Source: Rhodospirillaceae bacterium
Lineage (GTDB): Bacteria; Pseudomonadota; Gammaproteobacteria; Steroidobacterales; Rariloculaceae
Direction: 5' to 3'
NCBI GenBank assembly: GCA_024640685.1
Contig: JAHEEN010000011.1
Location: 1 to 35,686, forward strand
DNA length: 35,686 nt
Shown: one piece after another, positions 7,523 to 15,803 of the stretch
How positions within the stretch are numbered: position 1 is the stretch's first letter
Layout of the letters: every line of letters starts with the position of its first letter
Translations under genes and position numbers: made by a program
The notes under the pieces: generated by a model
Told to the model about the DNA's origin: nothing
What the model saw: the letters and a program-made list of their open reading frames with translations, nothing else
Databases searched by the model: none

Positions 7523-8605
7523 GTGTGCGGCAGCGTCAACGCGACGCGCATCGAGCTGCATGCAAACCGCGGAATCGATCAGGGATCGGAGGAGGCAGCC
7601 ATCGTCGTCGACGAACTTGCAACGGTATTGCCGACGGTCGAGTCCGTCGACGAGGCCGCCGTGCGTATTGGCGATTGGCTAATCGCGACGCCGATACTCG
7701 AGCACGACGAGCTCAACGCTCGGGCCGGTGCGCGCGTGCTCGTCAAAGCCGAGTCGCTGCAGCATACCGGTAGCTTCAAGATTCGCGGCGCGCTCAATCG
7801 CCTGTTGCGCGTCACTCACGATGAGCGTGCGTTCGGCGTCGTCGCGTACTCGTCGGGCAACCATGCCCAGGGCGTCGCAATGGCGGCGCAATGGCTCGGC
7901 GTCGATGCAACGATCGTCATGCCCGAGGATGCGCCGGAGGTCAAAAAGACCAACACGCGTGCACTGGGTGCCGAGATCGTCCTGTACGATCGGTACAGCG
8001 AGGATCGTGAACAAATCGCAGCCGACATCGTCGAGCGTCGCGGTGCCGTGCTCGTGCCTGCATTCGATCATCCCGACGTCATTGCCGGTCAAGGCACGGT
8101 CGGACTCGAGACCGCGCGATTCGCTGCGCGGCGACGCCTCGCGCTCGACGGGTTTTTTGCGCCGTGTGGCGGCGGTGGCCTGATCGGAGGATCGGCACTG
8201 GCCATCAATCGCGCATTCCCGCACTGTGACATCGTTGCCGTTGAACCGAAGTCCTACGACGATACCGGGCGATCGTTGGCCGCCAGCTCCAGGCAGAGCG
8301 TCGAGGGCCATCCGGCAACGCTGTGCGATGCGCTGATGGCGCCGACGCCAGGGGCGCTGACGTTCGCGCTCAATCGCGAGTTGCTGGCGCGCGCGGTCAC
8401 TGTGACCGATGCGCAGGCTCTACACGCGATGGCGTTTGCTGCACGCTACTTGAAGACCGTGCTTGAGCCGTCGGGCGCCGTCGCACTGGCTGCTGTGCTC
8501 GACGGCGCGGCAGCGTCGATGTCGTGCGTCGGTCTCGTATTGAGTGGCGGCAACGTCGATCGAGCCGTGCTCGAACGTGCGCTAGCCGAGTATCCGGAGC
8601 CTTAG
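7523..8605 (+). CDS. PLP-dependent threonine/serine dehydratase (serine racemase-like)
   Basis: Fold-type II PLP enzyme with the Schiff-base Lys in TGSFKIRGA, the substrate loop SSGNHAQG, the phosphate-binding GGGGLIGG and the C-terminal VLSGGNVD. There is no ACT regulatory domain, so it resembles catabolic threonine ammonia-lyases and serine/aspartate racemases, not biosynthetic IlvA. The start is doubtful. The only in-frame ATG (7523) falls next to the divergent B12 promoter and has no ribosome binding site, whereas GGAGGAGG at 7588-7595 lies 5 nt before an ATC codon at 7601, close to where homology seems to begin (VDELATVLPTV). An in-frame TTG at 7628 is a third option. The next gene follows after 19 nt. 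Confidence 0.85.
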   Translation: MCGSVNATRIELHANRGIDQGSEEAAIVVDELATVLPTVESVDEAAVRIGDWLIATPILEHDELNARAGARVLVKAESLQHTGSFKIRGALNRLLRVTHDERAFGVVAYSSGNHAQGVAMAAQWLGVDATIVMPEDAPEVKKTNTRALGAEIVLYDRYSEDREQIAADIVERRGAVLVPAFDHPDVIAGQGTVGLETARFAARRRLALDGFFAPCGGGGLIGGSALAINRAFPHCDIVAVEPKSYDDTGRSLAASSRQSVEGHPATLCDALMAPTPGALTFALNRELLARAVTVTDAQALHAMAFAARYLKTVLEPSGAVALAAVLDGAAASMSCVGLVLSGGNVDRAVLERALAEYPEP

Positions 8606-8624
8606 CCCGCTCGGGTACGGCAGC

Positions 8625-11600
8625 ATGTCGTTGCGACTGCTGACAACAGCTGATCCGTATGCGGCCACCGGGCGCGAGCCGGTGCTACTGACGGGCCTGC
8701 AAGGGCTCGTGCGCTTGTTGCTGCTGCAGGCCGAGCGCGATCGCAACGAGGGCCGCAACACCGCGGGCTTTGTCTCCGGCTATCGCGGCTCGCCGCTAGG
8801 CGGCTTGGATATCGAGCTATCGCGGGCATCGGCCGCACTAGAGTCGGCAAACATCCGCTTCGTGCCGGGTCTCAACGAGGAGCTTGCAGCCACGTCAATA
8901 TTGGGCTCACAGCAGGCGAGCCTGGACCCCGATGCTCGCTTCGATGGTGTATTTGGGCTCTGGTACGGCAAAGGCCCCGGCGTCGATCGGTCGGGCGACG
9001 CGTTCAAGCACGCGAATGCCGCGGGCACATCGCCATATGGCGGCGTGCTCGCGATCGCCGGCGACGATCACGCCTGCATATCGTCGACGATCGTGCAGCA
9101 AAGCGAGTTCGCGTTCATCGACGCGATGATCCCGGTGCTGATCCCGGCGGATGTCACGGACATGATCGAACTCGGGCTCTACGGCTACGCGATGTCGCGC
9201 TACAGCGGCTTCTGGGTCGGCATGATCGTGACCGCCGAGACAGCCGACTCGACGCAGTCGCTATCGCTGGCACAGTTGGCAGTCGACATCGCGCTGCCAT
9301 CGCCGCCGGACCTCGATGTCGGCATCCGCTGGCCCGATACGCCGCTCGCCCAAGAGCAGCGCATACACGAGCTTAAAATGCCCGCCGTCGTCGAGTTTGC
9401 GCGGAGCAATCGACTCGATCAGATCGTATGGGATACGTCGCGGCCGCGTGTCGGCATCGTGACGGCCGGGAAGTCGTTCGGCGACGTTATGCAAGCGCTC
9501 GCGATGCTCGGCATCGATGCGAGCCGGGCTGCCGAGATTGGATTGCGCCTCTTGAAGGTTCGTATGAGCTGGCCACTCGAGCCGTCGGTCGTCGCCGGGT
9601 TCGCTGACGGTCCAGCCGAGATCATCGTCGTCGAGGAGAAGCGCGCGATCATCGAGCCGCAGCTCAAGGAACAGCTGTACGGCACTGCGTCGACCGGACC
9701 GGTCATCGTCGGTAAGCACGACGAGCGCGGCGCAGTGTTGCTCAAGGCGACTAGCGAGCTGTCGGTACTCGAGATCGCAGAAGTGCTCGCCCGGCGTTTG
9801 GCGCCGTTCGACGCAACGGGAGCCCTGCGAGCGCGCAGTCAAGCGGTGCTGTCGCAAGTGGCTGCGACACCGGCGGTTGTTCCGGGCAGCGGTCGGAGAC
9901 CGCATTTCTGTTCGGGCTGCCCGCACAACACGTCGACGCGCGTGCCGGAAGGCAGCCGTGCGCTCGCTGGAATCGGCTGTCATTTCATGGCGTTGTGGAT
10001 GGATCGATCGACGGCGACGTACACGCAGATGGGTGCGGAAGGTGCGACGTGGATCGGCCGTGCGCCGTTCGTCGAAACCGCGCACGTCTTTCAGAACGTC
10101 GGTGACGGCACTTATACGCATTCGGGTCTGTTGGCGATTCGCGCGGCGATCGCCTCGGGCGTCAACATCACGTTCAAAATTCTTTACAACGATGCCGTCG
10201 CGATGACCGGCGGTCAGTCCGTCGAGGGTGGCTTCACGCCGGCGCAGATCGCCCAGCAGGTGATTGCCGAGGGTGCGGGCCGCGTTGCAATCGTCAGCGA
10301 TCATCCGGGGCGCTACGCTCGCACGGACTTGCCGGCTGCGGTCGGCGTGTTCCCGCGTGAGGCACTCGACCGCGTGCAGCGCGGTTTGCGCGAGCATACC
10401 GGCGTCTCTGTGCTGATCTTCGATCAAGCCTGCGCCGCCGAGACCCGGCGCAAGCGTAAACGCGGTCTGATCGCGACGCCAGGTCGCCGGGTCGAGATCA
10501 ACACGCTCGTCTGTGAGGGCTGTGGGGACTGCAACGAGCAGTCGAATTGCCTGGCCGTCGTACCGGTGGAGACCGAGCTCGGCCGCAAGCGTGCTATCGA
10601 TCAATCGGCGTGCAATCGCGACTACAGTTGCCTGAAGGGATTCTGTCCGAGTTTCGTAACCATCACGGGCACGAGGCACGAGCGACAGCTTTTCACGCTG
10701 CCGGTCGCGATTCCCGATCCGCCGGCACCGACCGAGGCGCCATGCAATATTGTCCTTGCCGGTGTCGGCGGGACCGGTGTCGTTACGGCAGGTAGTCTGC
10801 TCGGGCTTGCAGCATTTCTCGAGGGTAGAGAAGTGCTCGAGCTCGCACAGACGGGGCTCGCGCAAAAATTCGGCGCCGTGCTCGCGCATGTGCGCGTCGC
10901 AGCGCGCGGCGCTGAGCTGACTGGCGGGCCGCGCGTGGCCGAAGGGCAGGCTGACGTCGTGCTCGCCGCAGACTTGCTCGTTGCGGCGTCGCAGCCGGCA
11001 TTGACGCGATTCTCGACGACGCGCACGGCGGTCGTAGCGAACTCGCACGACGTGCTGCCGCCGGAGTTCATTCACGATCGCAACCTCGAGTATCCAGGCC
11101 AGGCACTGCTTGCGGCATTGCAGCAAGCGAGCCGCCCGGGGCGATTGACGGCATTGGATGCGAATCACTATGCGGCGACGCTGCTCGGTGATGCGACGTT
11201 CGCGAACATCGTCGTGCTCGGTGCGGCGTTGCAGCTCGGCCTGCTGCCGATATCGGTTGCGGCGTTCGAGCGTGCGTTCGAGACGCTCGGCGACCGCGCG
11301 GCTGACAACAGCGCGGCGCTCGCACTCGGCCGGTACATCGCTCACGATCCGCAAGGCGCGGCCGCGTTGTGCCTGCGACAGCGTCCGGCATCGCAACGGC
11401 TCGACGGTCTAGCCGACATTGTCGCGCATCGTGTCGCGCACCTGACCGCGTACCAGGACGCGGCCTATGCAGCGAGATACGCGGAGCTCGTGCAACGCGT
11501 TCAGCGCGTTGAGGCAGCGATCGATTCGACGAGCGAAGTGCTCGCAACGGCCGTCGCCGAAGCGTATTTTCGTCTTCTCGCCTACAAGGACGAGTACGAG

Positions 11601-12071
11601 GTCGCGCGCTTGTATACCGAGACCGACTTCGTGCCGCAGCTGATGGCCGAATACGACGGACGGGCGCGCATCGCGTTCGAGTTCTCGCTGCCGTTCGTCA
11701 GCCGAATCGATCCCGCGACGGGTCGGCCGCGCAAGCGCAGCTTCGGCCCATGGGTTCTGCCCGTGTTGCGTTTGCTGGCACGCCTGCGATCGTTGCGCGG
11801 CAGCGCGCTCGATGTGTTCGCGCATACGCGCGAGCGCAAACTCCAGCGACGGCTGATTGCCGAGTACGAGGCGTTGATTGCGCGGCTGCTCGACGAGATC
11901 GATGCGACGCGACTGGCGTTAGCCGTCGAGCTTGCGGCATTGCCGAACGAGATTCGCGGCTTCGGCCCGGTCAAGGCTGCGGCGGCTGCGGCTCAAGCCG
12001 AGCGACGCGAAGCGCTGCTGGCGCAGTGGGTTCATGGAGCCGAGCCCGCGGGTCAGCGGCCAGCGGCGTGA
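8625..12071 (+). CDS. Fused indolepyruvate:ferredoxin oxidoreductase (IorA-IorB)
   Basis: A 1148-residue single-chain 2-oxoacid:ferredoxin oxidoreductase. The N-terminal pyrimidine-binding domain begins GFVSGYRGSPLGGLD (about 49-63). The TPP domain contains HFCSGCPHNTS (about 426) and GDGTYTHSG. A ferredoxin-like cluster segment follows with CEGCGDCNEQSNC (from about 630) and CNRDYSCLKGFC (about 663). The gamma domain starts NIVLAGVGGTGVVTAG (about 707), and a proteobacterial C-terminal extension ends the chain. It decarboxylates aryl pyruvates oxidatively to acyl-CoA in the cytosol, with ferredoxin as acceptor. It lies 19 nt after the dehydratase, suggesting an amino-acid catabolic unit. The large antisense ORF (711 aa) is a GC-bias shadow. 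Confidence 0.92.
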   Translation: MSLRLLTTADPYAATGREPVLLTGLQGLVRLLLLQAERDRNEGRNTAGFVSGYRGSPLGGLDIELSRASAALESANIRFVPGLNEELAATSILGSQQASLDPDARFDGVFGLWYGKGPGVDRSGDAFKHANAAGTSPYGGVLAIAGDDHACISSTIVQQSEFAFIDAMIPVLIPADVTDMIELGLYGYAMSRYSGFWVGMIVTAETADSTQSLSLAQLAVDIALPSPPDLDVGIRWPDTPLAQEQRIHELKMPAVVEFARSNRLDQIVWDTSRPRVGIVTAGKSFGDVMQALAMLGIDASRAAEIGLRLLKVRMSWPLEPSVVAGFADGPAEIIVVEEKRAIIEPQLKEQLYGTASTGPVIVGKHDERGAVLLKATSELSVLEIAEVLARRLAPFDATGALRARSQAVLSQVAATPAVVPGSGRRPHFCSGCPHNTSTRVPEGSRALAGIGCHFMALWMDRSTATYTQMGAEGATWIGRAPFVETAHVFQNVGDGTYTHSGLLAIRAAIASGVNITFKILYNDAVAMTGGQSVEGGFTPAQIAQQVIAEGAGRVAIVSDHPGRYARTDLPAAVGVFPREALDRVQRGLREHTGVSVLIFDQACAAETRRKRKRGLIATPGRRVEINTLVCEGCGDCNEQSNCLAVVPVETELGRKRAIDQSACNRDYSCLKGFCPSFVTITGTRHERQLFTLPVAIPDPPAPTEAPCNIVLAGVGGTGVVTAGSLLGLAAFLEGREVLELAQTGLAQKFGAVLAHVRVAARGAELTGGPRVAEGQADVVLAADLLVAASQPALTRFSTTRTAVVANSHDVLPPEFIHDRNLEYPGQALLAALQQASRPGRLTALDANHYAATLLGDATFANIVVLGAALQLGLLPISVAAFERAFETLGDRAADNSAALALGRYIAHDPQGAAALCLRQRPASQRLDGLADIVAHRVAHLTAYQDAAYAARYAELVQRVQRVEAAIDSTSEVLATAVAEAYFRLLAYKDEYEVARLYTETDFVPQLMAEYDGRARIAFEFSLPFVSRIDPATGRPRKRSFGPWVLPVLRLLARLRSLRGSALDVFAHTRERKLQRRLIAEYEALIARLLDEIDATRLALAVELAALPNEIRGFGPVKAAAAAAQAERREALLAQWVHGAEPAGQRPAA

Positions 12072-12088
12072 GTGATCGGACCGTGACT

Positions 12089-12115
12089 AACCGGCGTTAG
12101 CGCGCCTCGCCGGTT
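12089..12115. terminator. Hairpin between convergent oxidoreductase and DksA-like genes
   Basis: Eight-base inverted repeat AACCGGCG / CGCCGGTT with an 11-nt loop sits 17 nt beyond the plus-strand stop and overlaps the last codons of the convergent gene. The trailing sequence on the plus strand is TCTTG, so the U tract is poor. It could act in either direction. Confidence 0.4.
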
Positions 12116-12441
12116 TCTTGCGCTGTCGCACAGCGGATGCAGCGATCGGCAAACGGCTGCGCGTTCAGACGGGCGAGCGGTATCGTGTCGCCGCAGGTGA
12201 CACAGGTTCCGTAGGTCCCGTTCTTGATTTGGTCGAGTGCACGTGCGACTTGGCTCAGCTCGAGACGCGCCTCGTTACCTAGTGCATCGACGACTTCAGC
12301 GTTCTCGAGCTCCTGCGCCTGCTCTTGGGAGTCGGCGCTACGCCCCGAGGTCAGGTTTTCTTTGATCCGCGCAAGCCGATCGGCAAGTTCCTCGCGTCGT
12401 GCGATGAGCTGCTCATGGATCTCTGAATAATCGTCTTGCAT
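12097..12441 (-). CDS. DksA/TraR-family C4 zinc-finger protein
   Basis: A 114-residue protein with a helical, charged N-terminal coiled coil (about 1-70) and a C-terminal four-Cys zinc finger: CVTCGDTIPLARL ... CIRCA (C-x2-C, 17-residue spacer, C-x2-C). The finger residues match the DksA/TraR family, whose members enter the RNA polymerase secondary channel and modulate transcription. It is shorter than DksA (about 150 aa), and I cannot identify the paired acidic residues at the coiled-coil tip with certainty, so regulation of RNA polymerase is inferred. An AAGGA-type site lies about 9 nt before the ATG. Confidence 0.85.
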   Translation of the reverse strand: MQDDYSEIHEQLIARREELADRLARIKENLTSGRSADSQEQAQELENAEVVDALGNEARLELSQVARALDQIKNGTYGTCVTCGDTIPLARLNAQPFADRCIRCATAQETGEAR

Positions 12442-12609
12442 ATCGTCCCGTCCTTTGCCTCCAACGGGCTTTTTCGCTATCGCGGGTCTCTTTGACGCGG
12501 CGCAATCGGCGCCTCGTGCTCGCCGTTGCCAAACAGCATAGCTTGTCTAGGCGGTCCGCCCAAGGGGGCGACGGCTGGAAATCCGACTCAGGCTGCCGTC
12601 GAGCGCGAT

Positions 12610-13443
12610 CTATTGATCGTCGCTGCTCAAGGCCCTGAATCGGGCCAGGTGACGGGCCGCGCGCTCGCGATCGCCGCGCCAGCCGTAGAGGCGGGCGAGG
12701 TTGTAGTGCGCATCCGGTAACGATGGATCGAGATTGAGTGCGTTGGCGTATTGCTCGATCGCTGCGTCGTTGGCGCCCTGGTCCTCGAGTACGACACCGA
12801 GATTGAACGCGGCGATCGCATGGCTAGGCTCGCGCTCGAGCGCGGCCCGGTAGCATGCCTCGGCTTCCGAATGATGCCGCGCAGCGTGCAATAGACGGCC
12901 GAGATTGATGCGTGCGTCGACGCAATCCGCATCGATCCTGATCGCTCTGCGATACGCGTGCATCGCGTCCTCATCGAGGCCTTGGCGGTCGAGCTTCAGC
13001 CCGCGTGCAAACCAATAGTCCGCAGAATGCGTCGCGACGACCGTTGCGGTGTTGGTCTCGGCCTGTGTGCCGCTAGCCGTGCTCGGCGAATCGATCGCTG
13101 CGAAGTCGAACAGCGCCTGCCCCGATTCGGGCTCCCAGCTCGTGTTGGCGTCGCGAACCAAGATGCGTCGATGCGCGCATACGACTCGAACCGAGCTCAA
13201 CGGGCGCTCGGCCGGCAATACGGCGCGCAGTGCGCGCAACGCGCGCCAGATGCGGCGGACATCGACTGCGCGATTCTCGAGCGCTTTCGCCGAGCGCAGG
13301 AACACCAGATCCTGAAATGAGAAACGCAGTCGGCCGTGCGATGTTTTCGATGGGGAGACGATGCCGGCACGCGCGGCCGCGCGAACGCGTTCTTGGGATT
13401 CGCCGACGAGACCGGCGACCTCTCGGGTGGAGTAGGCCCGCAT
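12610..13443 (-). CDS. MerR-type HTH and TPR fusion protein
   Basis: A 277-residue, probably cytoplasmic protein. Residues 1-70 form a MerR-like winged helix (YSTREVAGLVGESQERVRAAARAGIV, then RLRFSFQDLVFLRSAKAL). A linker of about 70 residues follows. Residues 143-270 hold about four TPR units, each with the A/N-x-G/A-x2-L/Y pattern (WFARGLKLDRQG, INLGRLLHAARH, FNLGVVLEDQGA, YNLARLYGWRGD). There is no MerR effector Cys set. The likely role is DNA binding with protein-protein contacts through the TPR. A GATAAT box lies only 8 nt before the ATG and no ribosome binding site is visible, so the mRNA may be leaderless. Confidence 0.85.
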   Translation of the reverse strand: MRAYSTREVAGLVGESQERVRAAARAGIVSPSKTSHGRLRFSFQDLVFLRSAKALENRAVDVRRIWRALRALRAVLPAERPLSSVRVVCAHRRILVRDANTSWEPESGQALFDFAAIDSPSTASGTQAETNTATVVATHSADYWFARGLKLDRQGLDEDAMHAYRRAIRIDADCVDARINLGRLLHAARHHSEAEACYRAALEREPSHAIAAFNLGVVLEDQGANDAAIEQYANALNLDPSLPDAHYNLARLYGWRGDRERAARHLARFRALSSDDQ

Positions 13444-13479
13444 GGAGCGCCATTATCTAGCACCGTTCGCGCCAAATCC

Positions 13480-13492
13480 AGAGAATTTCTCT
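13480..13492. promoter_or_regulatory. Inverted repeat upstream of the MerR-TPR gene
   Basis: AGAGAA-T-TTCTCT, a perfect 6-base inverted repeat with one central base, lies 37 nt upstream of the MerR-TPR start in the divergent spacer. It could be an operator for that regulator or for the small exported protein gene opposite. This rests on symmetry and position alone. Confidence 0.3.
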
Positions 13493-13597
13493 TTAATTTC
13501 CATAGGTTTGCAGGCCTGCTCGAAAAACGGCGCAGATTCATGCTCGGTTCAGGCCACGACGGTTACTCTGGCGCCGTAGGATCGAAGGAGAACCACG

Positions 13598-13915
13598 ATG
13601 TTGCGAATTATCATGATTACTGGCACAGCGATTTGTCTGTCGATGGGCAGCGGTCTAGCGCGGGCGGATCATGACGACGGGCTCAGATATGTCCTGGGCG
13701 GTGCCCTGATCGGTGCGGCCATTGGCGAGCTCGCATACTCGAGCGGCCATCGCGGTCACGTCGTGGTCGACTACGGATACAGCCCGTACCGGATGTATCC
13801 GCGCCGTTTTCGCGGTCATGCGCGCGGTTTCCGGCACGGCTATCGCGGTCCTGGGCTCAGGCACCGCCACGGCCTCCGGCACGGCCATCGCCACAATCGC
13901 TATTGTTGGTACTGA
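13598..13915 (+). CDS. Small exported His/Arg/Gly/Tyr-rich protein
   Basis: A 105-residue product with a signal peptide (MLRIIMITGTAICLSMGSGLARA), a short glycine-zipper-like stretch (LGGALIGAAIGELAYSSG, about 33-50) and a low-complexity basic tail dominated by Arg, His, Gly and Tyr (RHGYRGPGLRHRHGLRHGH). The start is firm: AAGGAG lies 7 nt before the ATG. It is a monocistronic unit ending at a strong terminator. The composition suggests an envelope protein that might bind metal or anionic polymers through His and Arg, but I recognise no named family. Confidence 0.75.
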   Translation: MLRIIMITGTAICLSMGSGLARADHDDGLRYVLGGALIGAAIGELAYSSGHRGHVVVDYGYSPYRMYPRRFRGHARGFRHGYRGPGLRHRHGLRHGHRHNRYCWY

Positions 13916-13950
13916 TCGACCGCGCCAATCTCGAAGTGCCATCGATGTGG

Positions 13951-13982
13951 AAGCCGCCTGCCGATGCAGGCGGCTTTTTTTT
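13951..13982 (+). terminator. Strong intrinsic terminator
   Basis: AAGCCGCCTGC / GCAGGCGGCTT is an 11-base perfect stem with a CGAT loop, followed directly by TTTTTT. It ends the transcript of the small His/Arg-rich protein gene 35 nt after its stop. Confidence 0.92.
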
Positions 13983-14093
13983 CGTAACCGAGCGCCACTC
14001 CGGGGACGGTGGAGCCATGACACTTAGCTAGTAGCCGCGTCGCTGTAGCGCTTATAGTCAACAGGAACTGAGACGCAAAACGAGGAGCGGAGC

Positions 14094-15722
14094 GTGCGTG
14101 GACGGATGATGTCGAAGCCGTTGACGATCACCGAGATCATGGCGTTCGCAGACCGCCATCACGGCAATTCGGAGATTGTCTCGATCACGGCTGACGAAGG
14201 CCTGCACCGTGCGACTTACCGCGACGTTTTTGCGCGAGCCGCGCGCGTCGCAGCAGTGCTCGAGTCGATGGGCTTCAATGAAGGTGACCGAATCGCGACG
14301 CTCGCGTGGAACGATCACCGACACCTGGAGCTTTACTACGGCGTATCGTGCAGCGGCCGCGTGCTGCATACCGTCAACCCTAGGCTGTTCGGCGAGCAGC
14401 TCGTATACATTATTAATCATGCCGAGGATCGGGCGCTGTTTTTCGATCCGATGTTCTTGCCGCTCGTCGAAGGGCTTGCGGACAGGCTACCGACGGTCGA
14501 GCAGTTCGTCGCGCTGTGCGGCCGTGCTGCGATGCCCGACTCGAAGCTGCCGCGACTGGAGTGCTACGAGACGTTGCTCGACAACGCGACCGCCAACGTC
14601 GATTGGCCCGCGCTAGACGAGCAGTCAGCGTCGGCGCTGTGCTACACGTCGGGTACGACTGGCCATCCGAAAGGCGTGCTGTACAGCCATCGTTCGACGG
14701 TATTACACGCCTATGCGAGCGCGCTCCCCGACGTCATGCAGCTATCCAAGCGCGACGTTGTGCTGCCCGTCGTGCCGATGTTTCACGTCAACGCTTGGGG
14801 CACGCCGTACTCGGGGCCGCTGACCGGCGCGAAGCTCGTTTTGCCGGGGCCGAAAATGGCCGACGGCGAGACGCTACACAGCCTGATCGACGGTGAGGGC
14901 GTCACGATCGCGCTCGGCGTGCCGACCGTCTGGCTCGCACTGCTCGAGCACCTGCGCACGACCGGCAAGACGGTACCTAGCCTCGACCGTACGCTCGTCG
15001 GCGGTGCCGCTTGTCCGTTGAGCATCATGCGCGAGTTCGAGGAGCGCCATGGCGTGACGACCCGTCACGGTTGGGGCATGACCGAGACCAGTCCGCTCGG
15101 TTCCGTCAACGTGCCGGTCGAGGATCCGAGCTCGCTGAACGAGCGCGAGCACGACGAGCAACGCGTCAAGCAGGGGCGCGCGCTGTTCGGCGTCGATTTC
15201 AAGATCGTCGATGACGCGAACCGAGAGCTGCCGTGGGACGGCAAGGCGTTCGGCGATTTGAAGATCCGTGGCTACTGGGTATGCGACGGCTATTTCAAGG
15301 CAGGTGACGGAGCAGTGCTCGACGCCGACGGCTGGTTCTCGACAGGCGACGTCGCGACGATCGATGCGTCGGGCTTCATGAAGATCACCGATCGCACGAA
15401 GGACGTTATCAAGTCCGGCGGAGAATGGATCAGCTCGATCGAGCTCGAGAATCTGGCGATCGGGCATCCGGACGTTGCCGAGGCCGCGGTCATCGGTGTC
15501 GATCACCCGAAGTGGACCGAGCGGCCGCTGCTGATCGTCGTACCGACGGACTCGAGCACGATCGACAAGGCGGCGCTGCTCGACTGGTTCAAGGGCAAGG
15601 TCGCTGACTGGTGGATTCCGGATGACGTCGTCACGGTCGCGACGATTCCGCATACGGCGACCGGCAAGATCTCAAAGCTGACGCTGCGCGAGCAGTTCAA
15701 GGAATATCGTTTTCCGACCTAG
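14094..15722 (+). CDS. Acyl-CoA ligase, AMP-forming (medium/long-chain fatty acid type)
   Basis: A 542-residue ANL-superfamily adenylate-forming enzyme. Motifs in order: P-loop-like [12 protein letters not shown] (about 183-194), [11 protein letters not shown] (A5), STGDVATID (A7), [15 protein letters not shown] (A8) and the catalytic Lys in [10 protein letters not shown] (A10). It activates a carboxylic acid to the acyl-adenylate and then the CoA thioester. The sequence has the feel of the long-chain/DmdB-like branch, but chain length cannot be read from it. I keep GTG 14094 because GAGGAG lies 6 nt upstream; ATG 14106 and 14109 are alternatives. No obvious partner lies nearby, and the following genes encode exported proteins. 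Confidence 0.9.
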   Translation: MRGRMMSKPLTITEIMAFADRHHGNSEIVSITADEGLHRATYRDVFARAARVAAVLESMGFNEGDRIATLAWNDHRHLELYYGVSCSGRVLHTVNPRLFGEQLVYIINHAEDRALFFDPMFLPLVEGLADRLPTVEQFVALCGRAAMPDSKLPRLECYETLLDNATANVDWPALDEQSASALCYTSGTTGHPKGVLYSHRSTVLHAYASALPDVMQLSKRDVVLPVVPMFHVNAWGTPYSGPLTGAKLVLPGPKMADGETLHSLIDGEGVTIALGVPTVWLALLEHLRTTGKTVPSLDRTLVGGAACPLSIMREFEERHGVTTRHGWGMTETSPLGSVNVPVEDPSSLNEREHDEQRVKQGRALFGVDFKIVDDANRELPWDGKAFGDLKIRGYWVCDGYFKAGDGAVLDADGWFSTGDVATIDASGFMKITDRTKDVIKSGGEWISSIELENLAIGHPDVAEAAVIGVDHPKWTERPLLIVVPTDSSTIDKAALLDWFKGKVADWWIPDDVVTVATIPHTATGKISKLTLREQFKEYRFPT

Positions 15723-15803
15723 CGCGATCGGCGCCGTCCAGTCGGCTTGAAACGCCCCACGATTTCGGGTCGAATCGGGCCGTCAAGCGCTGCGGGAGAT
15801 CTC

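Noticed and set aside
9261-11396. 711-aa antisense ORF under the indolepyruvate oxidoreductase
   Set aside because: Arg/His-rich, low-complexity translation with no recognisable domain; the opposite strand encodes a complete, motif-rich enzyme. It is a GC-bias shadow.
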